The translations under genes and the position numbers were made by a program. Source: Pelodera strongyloides (taxonomy: Eukaryota; Nematoda; Chromadorea; Rhabditida; Rhabditidae). From it: a stretch of 64,000 nt of DNA. Below are positions 1 to 46,269 of the stretch, piece after piece (the stretch's first letter is position 1; every line of letters begins with the position of its first letter). The stretch is from positions 606,233 through 670,232 of the forward strand of contig JAANDG010000013.1 in NCBI GenBank assembly GCA_036852015.1. The letters are read 5' to 3'. The notes under the pieces were generated by a model. That model did not search any database, was not told the DNA's origin, and saw nothing but the letters and a program-made list of their open reading frames with translations.

Positions 1-130
1 AGCATTATTTATGCTATTTTGCTCGAATTTAGCTCATTTTTTTATTCTAATTTAGGTTCATTTGTATACGCTGCATAAGAATGCTGGTCTACTCGATGTG
101 TTTCAAATACCGGCCGGTATTTCGCTTTAA
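1..130. mobile_element. Family A TTAA element, cut by window start
   Basis: The right-hand part of the ~180-bp family A element: internal ctcgaatttagctc and ctgcataagaatgctgg, ending accggccggtatttcgcttt plus aa. The left end lies outside the window. Confidence 0.85.
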
Positions 131-1555
131 ACACTTTGTTGTATAACCCTAAAACGTATACCTGAAAGTCGGGCGGCATTATTGACGATATTGTTGTTGT
201 TAGGAAATCATCCATGTTTGCTGTGTTTATCTGGAAGAATAAAGAAATTGGTTTTTCTAAAACTTAGCAATTAGATAGCAATCCATGATCTGAACATGAG
301 TAAATGAATAAGCGAACGCGAATAAACGAAACATAGTGTTATGATTTTCATGACATTGTTGTTATACAATTTTCACTATTTTTCCTATTCCGCAAAGTAC
401 ACATTTTGCTCTCTTTCCTTTTCTACACGTATTCATTTTATTTTGTTTTAAATGTTGAGCAAGTAACAGCAAATCGAATAGTAATAAATAGTAAACTCGA
501 GGAATGAATTAGAAAATACACAGAAACAAGGTCAAAAAGTTTCCATCTTTTGAGAGAAAAATTTTTTTCTAAAAAATTGTTGCAATGATTCAGCGTTGAT
601 TCAGCTACAGTGTCCTAAGATAGTTTTTCTAATTAAAAATATAGCGACGGGTCGTTCCTCAACTAGAAAATGGTCCATTGTTTTGCTACACTCTACACTT
701 CAAATATTCAACAAAGACACTTGTTGAGTATTCGCGCTCAAAACAGAGGGTTTGAAATTTGAAATGGAAATATAGATAACAGAACTGTAAACATGTTAAG
801 AGGTTAAATATTCATATTTGTAACAGATAAAGAGTTAAAGGGTCAGGCACACGAGAAAAACACAATTTTGCTTACCATGATATTCCAGTTCTCCATGTGA
901 GTTTACACATGGGAACGTCATTGCACAGATATAGCTATTAGATACGAAAATTATAATATATAATATCCCCACTCTCCGTCTTATCGTACTCAACAGAAAA
1001 TCACAAACTGAATGACATTTTTTGGACATCTTAATCATACTAATGGGTAAGACTAACGAGAAATCATGAAGGTTCTGAAACAGTTCTCAAATTTTGCTTT
1101 TGAGCTATATGACACAAACCTGTAGACAAGTAGACGATAACGTTACATACTGAGTCTAACACTTTTTCCTGGTAAAACTGGAGGACCGACTATTGCTATG
1201 AAAAGTTTACATTTATAGATTGCATCATAACAAGCGTTGTTCTATTAAAAAGGTAACAAGGGCCTGAGATAACCTTTCTTATAAAATGCTTTCTTATATA
1301 TTGTAAATCGAGTGGCATCGGCGGATTTTTTTATAAGTTACCTATTGGCCGACTTTTGCCCTGGTAAGTGAATCAAACGGAAACCTGCAACTGTCAGTTT
1401 GTAAATCAAAGGGTTGCTTCTCTGATCGGAGAAAGTTTAGAGTATAATCAATTAGACAAAGAAAGACTGCCTGACAGTGTCATTCGATTTTCAAAGATCA
1501 TTCGTTGAAAAGTTATTTTTGCTGAAATGTGAAACAAACACACTGTAAAGTGATA

Positions 1556-1650
1556 TATGCACGCACACACAAACACACACACACACATACACATACATAC
1601 ATACACTCATACACGCACATACGGACACACACACAACACACAGAAGCACA
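1556..1650. repeat. (CA)n-rich microsatellite
   Basis: Imperfect ca/cacacata repeat. Open frames here are low-complexity shadows. Confidence 0.9.
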
Positions 1651-2011
1651 GATACTCACACATAATACGCTTGCCGATAACGCAATGTCGAGAGCAAGTG
1701 GAATGTCACTGTGGAGCATTAATTTCCGCGTAATAATTTACCGCGGATTGAAATCCTAATTATAATATTCCCAATTGAAATGGTTACCAAGTCATAATAT
1801 ACTTGGGAGGGAAAAGAATAGTGAAATTAAACGCAGCATAAGCCAGGATGTAACATGAGGTGCAGAGCTAGGTATCGTACTGTAAAAGAGCATTATATTC
1901 TCCTATATAAAAGGTTTATGGGCGGAGTTTGCTTGTTGTTGTAGTATCAGGCACAGATCATATATGATTGACGTCAGAGTGTCTCATTATTTTCAAATAC
2001 AGTAAGTACGC

Positions 2012-2083
2012 CCTCTCTCTCTATTCTGTATCCCTCTCCTCTCTATTCTCTCTCTCTTTCTCTCTCTCTCTATTCTCTCTCTC

Positions 2084-2120
<37 letters not shown>
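2012..2120. repeat. (CT)n microsatellite
   Basis: Imperfect ct runs with tctctattc interruptions. Confidence 0.95.
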
Positions 2121-2122
<2 letters not shown>

Positions 2123-3147
2123 CTAGCCCACTCATCACGTCAGAAATAGCATAGCACAGTAACACCTAATTTGCATAAACCAAATATAGTTCTTTGAAAG
2201 ACTGTTTATTTCCAGGCAAAACACTAATTCTATTCTCTATTTCACAGTTTTTGTTCAATATTTTCCCTACGCACCGGTCTGCAAAACATGTTGACAGAGA
2301 GAAGAGTTGTTGCAATTTTGAACACACCAAAGGTTATTCCGAAAGGAGCGCATTTTGGGGACTTATGCTTGCAGAAAAGAGTTTGGGAAGGCACTTATTG
2401 CTATGCTGGGAAAGCGATCGTATATAAAGCTAATATAAAATTCTAATAATTTCATAGTTTATGTATGTCACACGTATTGTTTCGTTACGTATCGTGAAAA
2501 GCCTGTGAAATTCGACTAGTATACAGTCGACATTAAAGAGATTAACCAGTACCCTTTTAGACCTTATCTATCAGGTGTCTTGTGTTTTTTTTCCTCATTG
2601 TTTTGCTCATAATTCTAATGCTGTTTTGCAATATTGCGGTCTTTGAATAGACCACTATGTAGCTCACAACATTCACTTTGACTAGGCTACAGTATAAAAT
2701 CGAACTTGACGCAGTATTCGTAGCACTATCATAATGCACAATCATAATCATAGTGTTAAGGACCTATGCGGAACATGATACACACTTTGAAACTATTGTG
2801 TACCCTGTACCCCCATTAAAAGGTACGATCTTGATGCGTAAAAGATTTATTCTTTATTTATAACTGTAGACAGATAAACAAGCTCTATTTACCACAGAAT
2901 CAATGTCTATTAAGATTACGATGAGCAAAGAACTACTGTAATCCGAACAGTGGAACATTAGAACAGACGCGCGAACCAATATTTACCGATTGCATTTCAT
3001 CCGAAATCATCTTCGCCAAAATGGTTCAATAAAAAACCAAATGCATTGGTCAACAATGTACGTCGCTGTTTTCGGACTCAGATACAACGGGATTACCCCT
3101 TAGACGACCTTCTGAAAATAAAGATGTTTAGAGGTTGGACATGATCC

Positions 3148-3268
3148 GCTTTTTTCATTTTTCTTTCTCTTTTCCATTCTCTCTCTCACTCTCTCTCTCT
3201 CCCTCTCTCTCCCTCTCTCTCTCTTTCTCTCTCTCTCTCTCTTTCTTTCTCTCTTTCTCACTCACTCA
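3148..3268. repeat. (CT)n microsatellite
   Basis: ctctctcc and tttctctc runs. Confidence 0.95.
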
Positions 3269-4008
3269 GACACAAATACAACTATTGTTCAGTGATCAGA
3301 AAAAAATCATCTGTTGGTTAGGATACTGTATTCGATTTTGATGTTCTAATGCTAATCACTAGAACGTCTATTTACCACCGAAATTAAAGTCTACTAAATC
3401 AAGGATTGTGCACATCTTCTAAATAAAATGGAAAAGACACAAGTGACTTCTCATGATAAGGCTGATTGTGAGTTACTTATGGTTATGGATGAGCAATCAA
3501 TTAGATTGCGCACAACATGCTCACTAGAGTAAGCACAACATGCTCACAAAAGGTTAGACTTAACCAACGCAACTGGCAAAACATTAGTCTTTCATTGAGC
3601 GCAATTGGCTCTTGGCAAAGCGTTGAACTTTAGAGCAGACTGCTATATTCACCAATTCATAGATCACTTTTACAGTATCCTTCAGAAATCACAATACGTA
3701 CGCAAAAGGAGAGAGAATCGGTTTGCACAAAGTTATGCACTCAAAAAAAGTTGTGTTGAGAGACAGGTGGGCGTCCTTACTCAAACCATAAGCATAAGCG
3801 GTTTAGCGAAACACTACTAGATAGTAGAAGTTACTGTGTAGGCATGGATTGTTTTATTGGTAATGGCCTCTCGCGATTTCTTTACTTAAAAGTAAATTTT
3901 ACGTAGATATTATAGTACTGTAGTTCACATACATTTTCTTATTTATGTAATAAACCTACCGTAGACCTATGCTAAGAGCATATCAGTTGTTGTCTCAAAG
4001 GCTTAGGC

Positions 4009-4197
4009 TTAAAGCGGTATAGCGGTCGGGTTTTGAAACGGATTTGGACACCTGCATTGTCATATATGTTTTTACAAATGAATACAATTATTATAAAAAA
4101 TCGCGCAGAATCAGGTATTCGCATACTACACAACTACACTCCATGGGAATACAACGTCTAGCATACATTTCAAAAAGCGGCCGTTATACTGCTTTAA
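4009..4197. mobile_element. Family A/B intermediate TTAA element
   Basis: Starts ttaaagcggtatagcggtcg and ends gcggccgttatactgcttta. The internal part resembles family A, the tips family B. It follows directly on two TTAGGC-type units. Confidence 0.8.
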
Positions 4198-4961
4198 AGC
4201 TGAATCAAAAAGGGGAACTCTACGCGCTCCCGCTTGCCATAACCGCTCTATACATATGTGACGCTCTATTTGTGACGAAATGGCGGAACTCCAAAAGCGC
4301 GCCACAAATACAGTATTCAAAAGTGATGTCATGCAAATATTTCCCCACAAATATTATATGTAATTGTATGAGCGGAACCTGTTTGATCAACGACTTTTAT
4401 TGTGTATGTGAGAGCCGTGAATATGAGTATGAGTGTACAATAGGTTTACAATAGAGGGACGTTTTGTAAGCCTCAACAAAAATAGAAAGCCTTAGAAGAT
4501 TACTGTCTGCTTTCGCAACATACTTTCGATGCGCGTTATAAGTATTCATGTTTCTACATACTTACCGCATTTTTATTTTATGAAATAAAAGTTAATAATA
4601 CTATGACATTGTTTTGGATTTGTAGTTTAGTCGATGAATTTACTATGGATTGCAATTGCGGTACTCGTAAATGAGAGAACTTGGGCGTTCTACATTTTCT
4701 GGGGAAATGAACATATGTACAGTAGAAGATAATGCGTTATTAAGATAGTAAGTAATATGTCAAAAAGACAGTAAGTAACATGTACTAGGTGTATTTCGTG
4801 CAACACAAATGTGAACACCGAACAACCGTCAAAATAATAACGTTCACAAGCACCAGGCTCGATTAATTTAACCGTAACACAACGACAAATTATGTTCCTC
4901 TAGACAATGCGTGGTTTATCGTAATCTCACTTTTGTATTCGCTGAATTCGAGTATATTAGC

Positions 4962-5043
<82 letters not shown>

Positions 5044-5894
5044 GGAGCGAGCGAGAGAAAGAGGAAGAGGTAGGTAGAGAAGCGGTAGAGAACTATCAAG
5101 GTTCAGCACTGCACTGTCATAGCAATTAGTCTTTTAGTGATTTATAAAGATACCGGGAAACTGGATATACTACGTTGATGACGAATTTAAATCGGTACGT
5201 AATTGTTAATAAAATAGGACATGTACGCAATTATTATTTTTTGACAATTATCAAATATATTTGAAAAATAAATACAACATTCTGTGCAGTGCGTTTTGGT
5301 GATGGAAAGTCACAGTTCATGTCGCACAAACATGTTTTATAGCTAGTTTTGCTACATTACTCACATTTTCGGAATTTCAATGCAGTTCCATATTGTGAGT
5401 GGTTTTAGTTTAGTCGGAAGTCATCAAAAACAAGTATTATAAAATCATTATTATAATATAAATCATTATTATAATTATAACAAGAAATCATTGTTATCTA
5501 ATCTATCTAAATCTATATCGTCTACTTTGATTTTTCTTTTTTCATCGTCTCTCACGGCGTTGCGCTCTTTTAATGACTATAATAAATATTCAAAATATTT
5601 AAAATAAAATAGTAAATTGGCTGTGCAGACTTGATATTTCTTTCAAGTTAAGATTAAGACAGTGCTAAACCGCTAAACGAATAGAAGAACGACCAATGGG
5701 CAAAACTGAGCAAAAAAATGTGAGGTAAAAAAATATAGCGAAGTATATATTTTCCATTTATTCAAAAAACCAAGGACACTATCTGAAAATTCACAATCTG
5801 ATATAATCATGCATGTAGTAAAGATTGTAACTCGCGGTAGCTAAATAAAATTTTGTTTTGCGATTAACAAATCATAAATAAATCAAGAGTGGCG
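4198..5894. other. No gene seen
   Basis: A GA microsatellite near 5 kb and AT-rich unique-looking sequence. No exon pair or RNA was recognised. Confidence 0.6.
4958..5066. repeat. (GA)n microsatellite
   Basis: Long nearly pure ga run. Confidence 0.95.
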
Positions 5895-6061
5895 TTAAAG
5901 CAGTATTGTACTTTGGGAAATTTGCATACGACACGCATACCTATGCATACAATGTAAATTTGGTGCTGGAAGCTTGCCGGACGGGCACCAAATTGGCATA
6001 GGATGGATAGGATATGAGGATCATATGCAAATTTTCCAAACTAGGTACAATACGGCTTTAA
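5895..6061. mobile_element. Palindromic TTAA element, older relative of 21446..21618
   Basis: ttaaagcagtattgtacttt and its eroded complement, with a gcaccaaatt/aatttggtgc centre and gcatatgcaaattttcc-type arms shared with the 21446 element. Confidence 0.75.
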
Positions 6062-6416
6062 GAATATTATACCCACTATCCGTAAGGGCGCGTTCGGGAT
6101 GCGCTTTCCGAAAGGTTCTCATGCAAATTTATCGTTCGGGATGGATATTTTGGAAACGTTCTAATGCTTGGAGAAAGAAAAAAATACAGTATGAATTAGC
6201 ATGGAAGGGTAGAAATTAGCATGGTTTGCAAACATGCTCATTGTAAGCTCAAACTACAGGAGGACCTAGGATATCTTCGTGATAGCAAAGTATGCACAGT
6301 CTGCTACCGCCGGCTGCAGGCGTGTGTGGCCTGTTTCCCGCAGTGTGGGACGAATACCACAAACAAACCGTTGTTCCGGGACACACGTTCCAAACCCTAT
6401 CATGCACAACGCGCCT

Positions 6417-6554
6417 TTAAAGCGGTATTGCGCGTAGTTTGTGAAACTTATCTTGGAAAACTGCATGTTTCTGCGTGTAGAAAAGTAGTATACAGTACAT
6501 GGAAATGGAAAGTTATAAAGAATATATTTCAAAACAAGATACCATACCGCTTTA
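6417..6554. mobile_element. Family B TTAA element (TTAAAGCGGTAT tips)
   Basis: Tips ttaaagcggtattgcgcg and accataccgctttaa, with short terminal inverted repeats only. It covers much of a 116-codon open frame, which is therefore not a gene. Confidence 0.75.
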
Positions 6555-6661
6555 AAGTAGGAGTAGAATGAAAATTATGAAAGGGTAACATACGAGATAT
6601 AGATATGTGGGAGAAAATTGAGGTACATTGTCATGTTCAATTAAATAAATAAATCTTTTAC

Positions 6662-6782
6662 GCTTCAAGAGCATGTACCTTTATTCAGGGGAGTTCAAAT
6701 TCAATGTCTGCTTATGGCATGTGCCGCAGAGGTCCTGAGCACATGCGACGAGTTCCAGATGACCAATTGCTCAACGTCAATT
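6662..6782 (-). mobile_element. SINE body and tail, reverse orientation
   Basis: acgcttcaagagcatgtacc, tttattcaggggag, ccgcagaggtcctgagcac and gaccaattgctcaacgtc match the family in reverse. Confidence 0.65.
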
Positions 6783-7484
6783 GACAATTGTTTGAAATTG
6801 AAAATTGAAATTTGTTGTATTCGACTAGTACAAGGAACTGCGAATCTAATTGAACACATGGATAAAGCATGCTACATAAAATTCAACGTCACGCATATGT
6901 TTTGCGAAAATTTGAGTAATGAATAATCACATTCCATTTACGTGATTGTGACAATACTAGCTTACGCTATGAAGCTTACATTTGGTTGTTTTCATATTTC
7001 GTTTGTTTTGTCTAAGATTTTGTTTGGAGAATTACGTGTTACCGTTCTTCATCATATGTTTGTGTAAAAAAGTGCCAGGGTCTGCACAAAAAAGCATATA
7101 ACAAATGCTGAAAGCGATAAATATGGGTCTTCCACAAAATTACGTGTTTTGACACTTTTCAGAACAGAATATCCTGTAATTTATAATTTATAAGTCGTGG
7201 TTTCACTATTAAGGATGACAGACTTCGGAGTCAGAATCAAGCTTTATCATATCTAACATGGAACGTTTATAAATCCCAATAGAACAACTAAAAAGACAGG
7301 TAGTATATATATAGGCTGACTACAGAAGCGCATTAGCAATAAACGTAGATTGCAACCGGTGCTCCAATCCGAATTTAATTATGTACAGTGCAGCACAGCA
7401 GACAAAACATTTTTATTGAACCATATTGTTCAATTTATAGACGTGTCGGTGCACGGTGCACTTTTTATTTAGGCAGAGCCCGTG

Positions 7485-7576
7485 TGAGCCAACATTGAGC
7501 CAGTCATGTGCCAATTGAGAGCCAATAGGGAGCCAACAGTTAGCCATGCGCCAGTTGAGTGCCAACTATGAGCCAT
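7485..7576. repeat. Degenerate GAGCCA minisatellite
   Basis: About eight units of 11 to 16 bp built on gagcca or gtgccaa (for example ttgagccagtcatgtgccaa). It explains part of a 74-codon open frame. Confidence 0.7.
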
Positions 7577-7884
7577 GTTGCGATCAGAGTGAAAGCCGCG
7601 GGGTAAGATGTACGTGTCGTGATTTCTGCACGATCCTCCCCCCTTGTTTACTTGGCGCGCGCATTGTTTCTTATAAAGATCATAGAAGGGTAAATATTGG
7701 CCGCTTTTGTGGTGGAAGGCGTGTGCGAAGGATCGTAAGATTGGTCGAACACGTTCATAAAAAGTGTTGACACCACTGCTTTGTATTCTACTTTACTTTA
7801 AAGCAGCATTGTACGTGTTTTGTGAGACATACAACTATGAAACCGCCACCCGGTGGGGGGGGGGGGGGGGGCACGGGCAATCTT

Positions 7885-8036
7885 TCCTGGCCCTATCCGG
7901 AAGACGTCGATCATGTGTCATCTGGAACTCGTCGCTTACGGCTCAGGACCTCTGCGGAACACGTCATCAGCAAACCATTGAAGCACTGTATTGTACCACC
8001 CTTGAATAAAGGTGCACGCTGTTGCAGCGTACAAGA
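7885..8036 (+). mobile_element. SINE body and tail, same family as 26551
   Basis: cggaagacgtcgatcatgtg, ggctcaggacctctgcggaa, and cccttgaataaaggtgcacg. The tRNA-like head is replaced by a run of 18 G. Confidence 0.65.
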
Positions 8037-8100
8037 TTTATAGGTTTATTTTTTACATACGGCGCAACTGCATTTTTATGTTTATATGTAATCGGTGCCC

Positions 8101-8531
8101 TTAAAGGAAGGCAGTCACTTCAAAATCAACTTTTTTATTCGATTTTTATTAGGTGCAAGCAGATTTATAAAACAATATGCAGCCCATAAAAATCCACATA
8201 AAATGGAACTCAGGGAGAGAAATCAATGAGAATGAGTTTTGATAAATGACCGACGCCGGTGCATATATGCAATTGCCAGGGGTACTTGGAGAGTGAACAG
8301 CCTGCAGTGTTACACCTGGCGCGTGGTTTATCACTGCAGGGTATTTATTATGAAACTCTATACGGGCAATTATAAACTACGGTATATAAGTAAAAGTCAT
8401 AAACAGGGATTTCTCTCCCTGAGTTCGTTTTGCCATACTTTGGCGCTGGAATCGTCGTTTTCTTCACATACTTGAACAATTAATGAAAAGCGAATAAAAA
8501 ATACGAATTTGTAGTGACTGCGATCCTTTAA
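8101..8531. mobile_element. Family F TTAA element (GCAGTCACT tips)
   Basis: ttaaaggaaggcagtcactt on the left, gtagtgactgcgatccttta on the right. About 430 bp, with inner arms containing ccctgagttc and gaactcaggg. Confidence 0.85.
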
Positions 8532-8582
8532 GGTTCGGAAGGACACAAATGCATGTATTACACGCAGTTGTAGAGAATACGT

Positions 8583-8975
8583 TTAAAGAGACTGGCCCAT
8601 CAAAGTTAACCTATATTTACGAAACGTTCATAATGATTATAAAGCATTTTTATTATAATATGTACAACCCAAATTTCTCCTCTCTCAACCTCGAGGACTT
8701 TTTCCGATGCGCTCATCGTATATGTATACCGTAAAGCTGCAGACTTCCAAGGTGTATATGCAAATTTAGCTCGTTTTTTAATTTCATGATACATTTGCAT
8801 AGACAGCTTCGATCTCTGCAGTGTTACGGTATACATATACGATGAGCGCATCGGAAAAAGTCCTCGAGGGTGAGAGTAGGTGAAATTTGGCTTGTATATA
8901 TTGTAATAAAAATGCTTTATATACATTATGAACATTTCGTAAATATAGGTTTAGCTTGATGGGCCTGTCCCTAAA
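8583..8975. mobile_element. Family G inverted-repeat element
   Basis: ttaaagagactggcccatca at the left and tgatgggcctgtccct at the right, with arms that pair over about 170 bp each. It lies 50 bp after the family F copy. Confidence 0.85.
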
Positions 8976-9257
8976 AACTCACAAACTGCTTGACAAAGGG
9001 ATTAAATTAAAACGAACGCTGTAACTGTAATCCCGGTAGCTGGAAGCTATCCAGCCTAACATAGACGTGCCAAAACGACTTATTGTGAGAAATTATTATT
9101 ATTATTTACTATAAGAAAAATAGCGTAACGAGCAGTGACTAACAATAAGTTCAGCAAAGAATTCGGCACATAGAACATAGTGGCTCTGTGATAACAAATC
9201 TTGTCATATATCATGGGAAACCAAAAACCCCGATTGTGCTCCGAAAAAGTCACTCAA

Positions 9258-9447
9258 AAAATCCGGCCTTGATCGGGGCCATATCGGGGTTTTCTGGAAA
9301 ATAATCGGGGCCATATCGGGGTTTTTGGAAATGATCGGGGCTATGTTGGGAACTGTTCCCGATATGGGCCCGATCGGGGGTTTTTTTTGAAGTATCGGGG
9401 CCATATCGGGTTTTTTTTTCTAAAATAATCGGGGCCATATCGGGGTT
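9258..9447. repeat. ATCGGGGCCATATCGGGGTTT minisatellite
   Basis: About six imperfect units of 30 to 40 bp, each with atcggggccatatcgggg, followed by T or A runs. Antisense frames give a proline-rich repeat peptide and are not genes. Confidence 0.9.
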
Positions 9448-9552
9448 TCCACTTTCCTGTGTATGATTATCATGAATGATATTGTCAATTGCCGTCTAAT
9501 TGCTCGGCACCGAAACTAGAGTGTCCACAGGTCTATAGTGTACGTGGCCGCT

Positions 9553-9856
9553 TATGGGGTTTGCAAGTATGCACGATTTTCCTTGCAAGTATCGAAAAAT
9601 TTACCATATCTTGGCACTACACGAGAATATCTACAGCCAGTTTTACGGTCGATCGCCACGAGACCACGACCTGTAGCCACGGGACCATTTTTTGTTCAAA
9701 AGTGCATGCACTGTGCATCTCTTCTCGCTTCGTTAATACATGGCGCATTTTCTGTAATGTGGATAACTTTCAAATGTGTATTCAAAATTTACACGATTTT
9801 GCGAATTGATACTTGCAAGGAAAAATCGCGGTTTTTGGCCTACTTGCAAACCCCAT
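9553..9856. repeat. Inverted-repeat element with tggggtttgcaagta ends
   Basis: Ends tatggggtttgcaagtat and tacttgcaaaccccatta, with ccttgcaagtatc repeated in inverted form inside each. About 300 bp, non-TTAA. Confidence 0.75.
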
Positions 9857-10109
9857 TACAGAATATTACATACACTACATTTACAGTTTTTATTTACAAT
9901 CGGAAGGCGTGCTCCATACAAATTACAAACTGTATCATAGGTCTGATGAGAGGTGTAAAGATTGTGTTATTTGAACTAACAAGTTATCCACTCAAAACTA
10001 AGGGCTCTACAGGGACTGCATGGGTCTAGGCTTTTCACGGCAGAAAAAAATGATATATATTCAAATTTCTTTACAGGACTGCACATTTTGTATATTTCAT
10101 GCTCCGGTT

Positions 10110-10218
10110 CTACTCTCTCTCTCCCTCTCCTCTCTCTCTCTCTCTCTCTCTTTCTCTTCCCTCTCTCTCAATTTCTCTCTCATTTTATTTCTCTCTCTCT
10201 GTTTCCCTCTTGTTTCTC

Positions 10219-10253
<35 letters not shown>

Positions 10254-10376
10254 CCCTCTTCTTTCTCTCTCTCTCTGTTTCCCTCTTCTTTCTCTGTTTC
10301 CCTCTTCTTTCTCTGCATGTCTCATTTTCTTTTTCTCTCCCTCTCTCTCTCATTTTATCTCTCTCTCCTCTCATAA
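10110..10376. repeat. Long imperfect (CT)n microsatellite
   Basis: About 265 bp of ctct with repeated tgtttccctcttctttct units of about 18-20 bp. All six frames produce Ser/Leu or Arg/Glu junk. Confidence 0.95.
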
Positions 10377-10502
10377 CCGAGAACAATCCAGATCACTATC
10401 ACTAACATCATCACTGAAACTACGCAAAACTGGGCGAGACGATCAGTTTCATGCTAGTTCGTTCTCAATTATTGATTTCGTATCACCATATTATATAACA
10501 TT

Positions 10503-10572
10503 GTCAAGCCATAGCGCAGTGGTGAAGTTGTCGGATTTCCACTAACTCATCGCTGGCTCGATTCCTCGCAGG
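10503..10572 (+). repeat. tRNA-like sequence (SINE head or tRNA pseudogene)
   Basis: A-box-like tagcgcagtggtgaag and B-box-like ggctcgattcct at tRNA spacing. The acceptor stem does not pair well, so it is not called as a working tRNA. Confidence 0.5.
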
Positions 10573-11208
10573 TTTGCTTGTATGCACACTTTGCGCGCAT
10601 CTTCTTGATAAATTACTATCATTATCACTGTAACATCACATTCCATTCTATTGTAGTACTATCTAATCTTTAACACGCTCTGATAATTTCACACACGGAC
10701 CTTGTCGTAGAAACTCGCACAAACCTGTTCTATTCTTTATATTTCGTGATATTAAATAGAGATTGTCGTACGTGATTTTTTTGTGACCGAGTTTTGAGAT
10801 TGAACACTTTTTTTTATTTGTGGCGTTTGGCGTTTTTCGACTAGTAGTGACGTCTTGAATTAAGCCTTAGGCTTAGGCTTTTTACTCAGATTACCTTTTA
10901 CTTTTACCCAACGGTATCGATTCAGTAACTTCAGCTCATAAACTGTTGTATAAGCCTTAGTTCAATTGTTGTGTACAAATGATTTGAACTTACCGTATTT
11001 TACTCAGATTTTCTAATTTATTCTTACATGCATACCCATGGTATCCTAATCATATGGGAGGTCACTGTTAACGCGACGCAACGCATCGCATACTAGTACC
11101 TTAGCTTAGATATGTATATCACCTTAAACTCATACAGTCACCTTTTTCTATTCTTTGTATTTAACAGTCTTTGTCAAATAATACTTATATATATTTTTCT
11201 ATTATCAC

Positions 11209-11304
11209 CTTTTGATCAGGGTGTCGCACTGACGAGCACCCCCGCCCTGATCAAAAAATCCTCGTCTGCGACAGGGGTCGAAACGAGGTCCGTGTTTGAC
11301 ACGG
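11209..11304 (+). ncRNA. Hammerhead-ribozyme-like motif with nested hairpins (candidate)
   Basis: The three conserved parts of a type I hammerhead occur in order: CTGACGA at 11229..11235, CGAAAC at 11279..11284, and GTC at 11288..11290. ACCCC (11238..11242) can pair with GGGGT (11274..11278) as stem II, with G11236 pairing C11279. A two-pair stem III closes over GAG. GTGTC (11221..11225) can pair with GACAC (11298..11302) as outer stem I. Weak points: an A-C mismatch at the first stem I pair and a 31-base loop II. The region is also a palindrome (TGTCGCA/TGCGACA, TTTTGATCAGGG/CCCTGATCAAAA), so an inverted repeat is the main alternative. Confidence 0.35.
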
Positions 11305-11719
11305 TATTTTTTATTAATTATGACTTTTCACTATTATATTCCAAAATTATTTTACTTTATGGTTTACAATTATCTCTCTATTATTGTTTGTTTATTACAT
11401 AATACTGCTGTGCTATAGTCAACTTTTTCAACTGTATCTTACTGTATCTTTCTCAGATTTTTCATCAAGAAGAAAGAGCACCGCGAGGACTACATTATTC
11501 CGTGTAATATTCTAATCTACCATTTCTACCTCGCATTGCTGATTAAATAAATAAATAAATAAATAAATAAACACATATCTGGTGATGCATACAGTCTTCA
11601 CCTACGATCATTATTATACTGTATATTTATCCCAATTTGGATAAATTTATATTTCTCCGGGGTAAAACTACTGTATTCATAATAATTTATTCCCTTTCAA
11701 ACTCAAATCGATAATCAAT

Positions 11720-45367
<33,648 letters not shown>

Positions 45368-45639
45368 TGAGTTATTTACATCAAGTACTTCTGGCAATAA
45401 GCTATGATGAGGGCGTTACATTACCGTCGTTACACTTGTCTTAACTTTAGCCTTTTTAATTGTTTCTTTTTTTTGTCCTTGCAAATACACAGGCAAACTT
45501 TTGATTTGCTCGAAAACGGTAACGTTCTTCTGAAATGTTGTTTAGACTACATGCGTTAGTGCATTATACTGCCGTGTTTCATTTCTCTTGTTGAATCATG
45601 ACATACTATTCTTCGAACCTTATATTAGCCAAGCTTTCT

Positions 45640-45817
45640 TTAAAGCGAAATTCCGACCTGTTTTTGAAACGCACCGTGGACCGCCGAATCCTTACGTATT
45701 TATGCAAAGTTGCTCGAATTTAGCTAGAGGTTTCATGCTAATTTGTGTTCATTTGCATAAGCATAAGAATGCTGGTCTACTTGATAAGTTTCAAAAACCG
45801 GCCGGTATTTCGCTTTA
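45640..45817. mobile_element. Family A TTAA element, downstream of ROS1-like gene
   Basis: Full copy with both arms, 270 bp after the predicted stop codon. Any further ROS1 exon would have to lie beyond or before it. Confidence 0.9.
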
Positions 45818-46269
45818 CTCTCCAATAATCAGTGCATCACTGGTAATTAAGATATGGGACACGCTTGCCCAGAAATTCGTATTTCGCATGGACATGTTTT
45901 AGTAGGAACTGATTATTCATTCTTTTCTATAATCCTTTTTCTTTCTTTGACTGTTGTTATTGTTACCCATGAATTGTTATTCCTGTTATAACTTCGGTTG
46001 TGCAAATGCATTTATAACAGTTTTTTTTTGTATTTGTTTACTTTTCCCACGCATGAATCTTCTTTATTTGTGTTAGTACCAGCGAGTGATCATTTAATTT
46101 ACATTTTTTACATTTTATATCCAGGTTACATTTTTTAGATGAATTCCTTGTTGAGGATATGATATGACTATTTAATAGAGTATGTTTTAGTATATTTTGC
46201 AATGTATGGTGCCATCGCATTTGTAAGACATTCGTTGGTTTTAGAACCACAAACATATGCATAGCTCCT

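Larger units (their letters stand above)
131..4008. other. No gene seen
   Basis: AT-rich DNA with CA and CT microsatellites. Open frames are short, have no splice partners and are not supported. Confidence 0.6.
8976..11208. other. Repeat-rich stretch upstream of the receptor kinase, no gene
   Basis: Holds the ATCGGGG minisatellite, an inverted repeat, a long CT tract and a tRNA-like unit. It would include the promoter of the ROS1-like gene, but no core element stands out. Confidence 0.55.

Noticed and set aside
4890..5129. Open frames of Arg/Glu or Ser/Leu repeats, also at 3135, 10020-10545, 20251, 37576 and 62019
   Set aside because: They are translations of GA/CT microsatellites in all frames, with no other coding signal.
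6221..6571. 116-codon frame with several Cys pairs, zinc-finger-like at first sight
   Set aside because: The Cys spacing fits no finger family, and the 3' half lies in a family B element.
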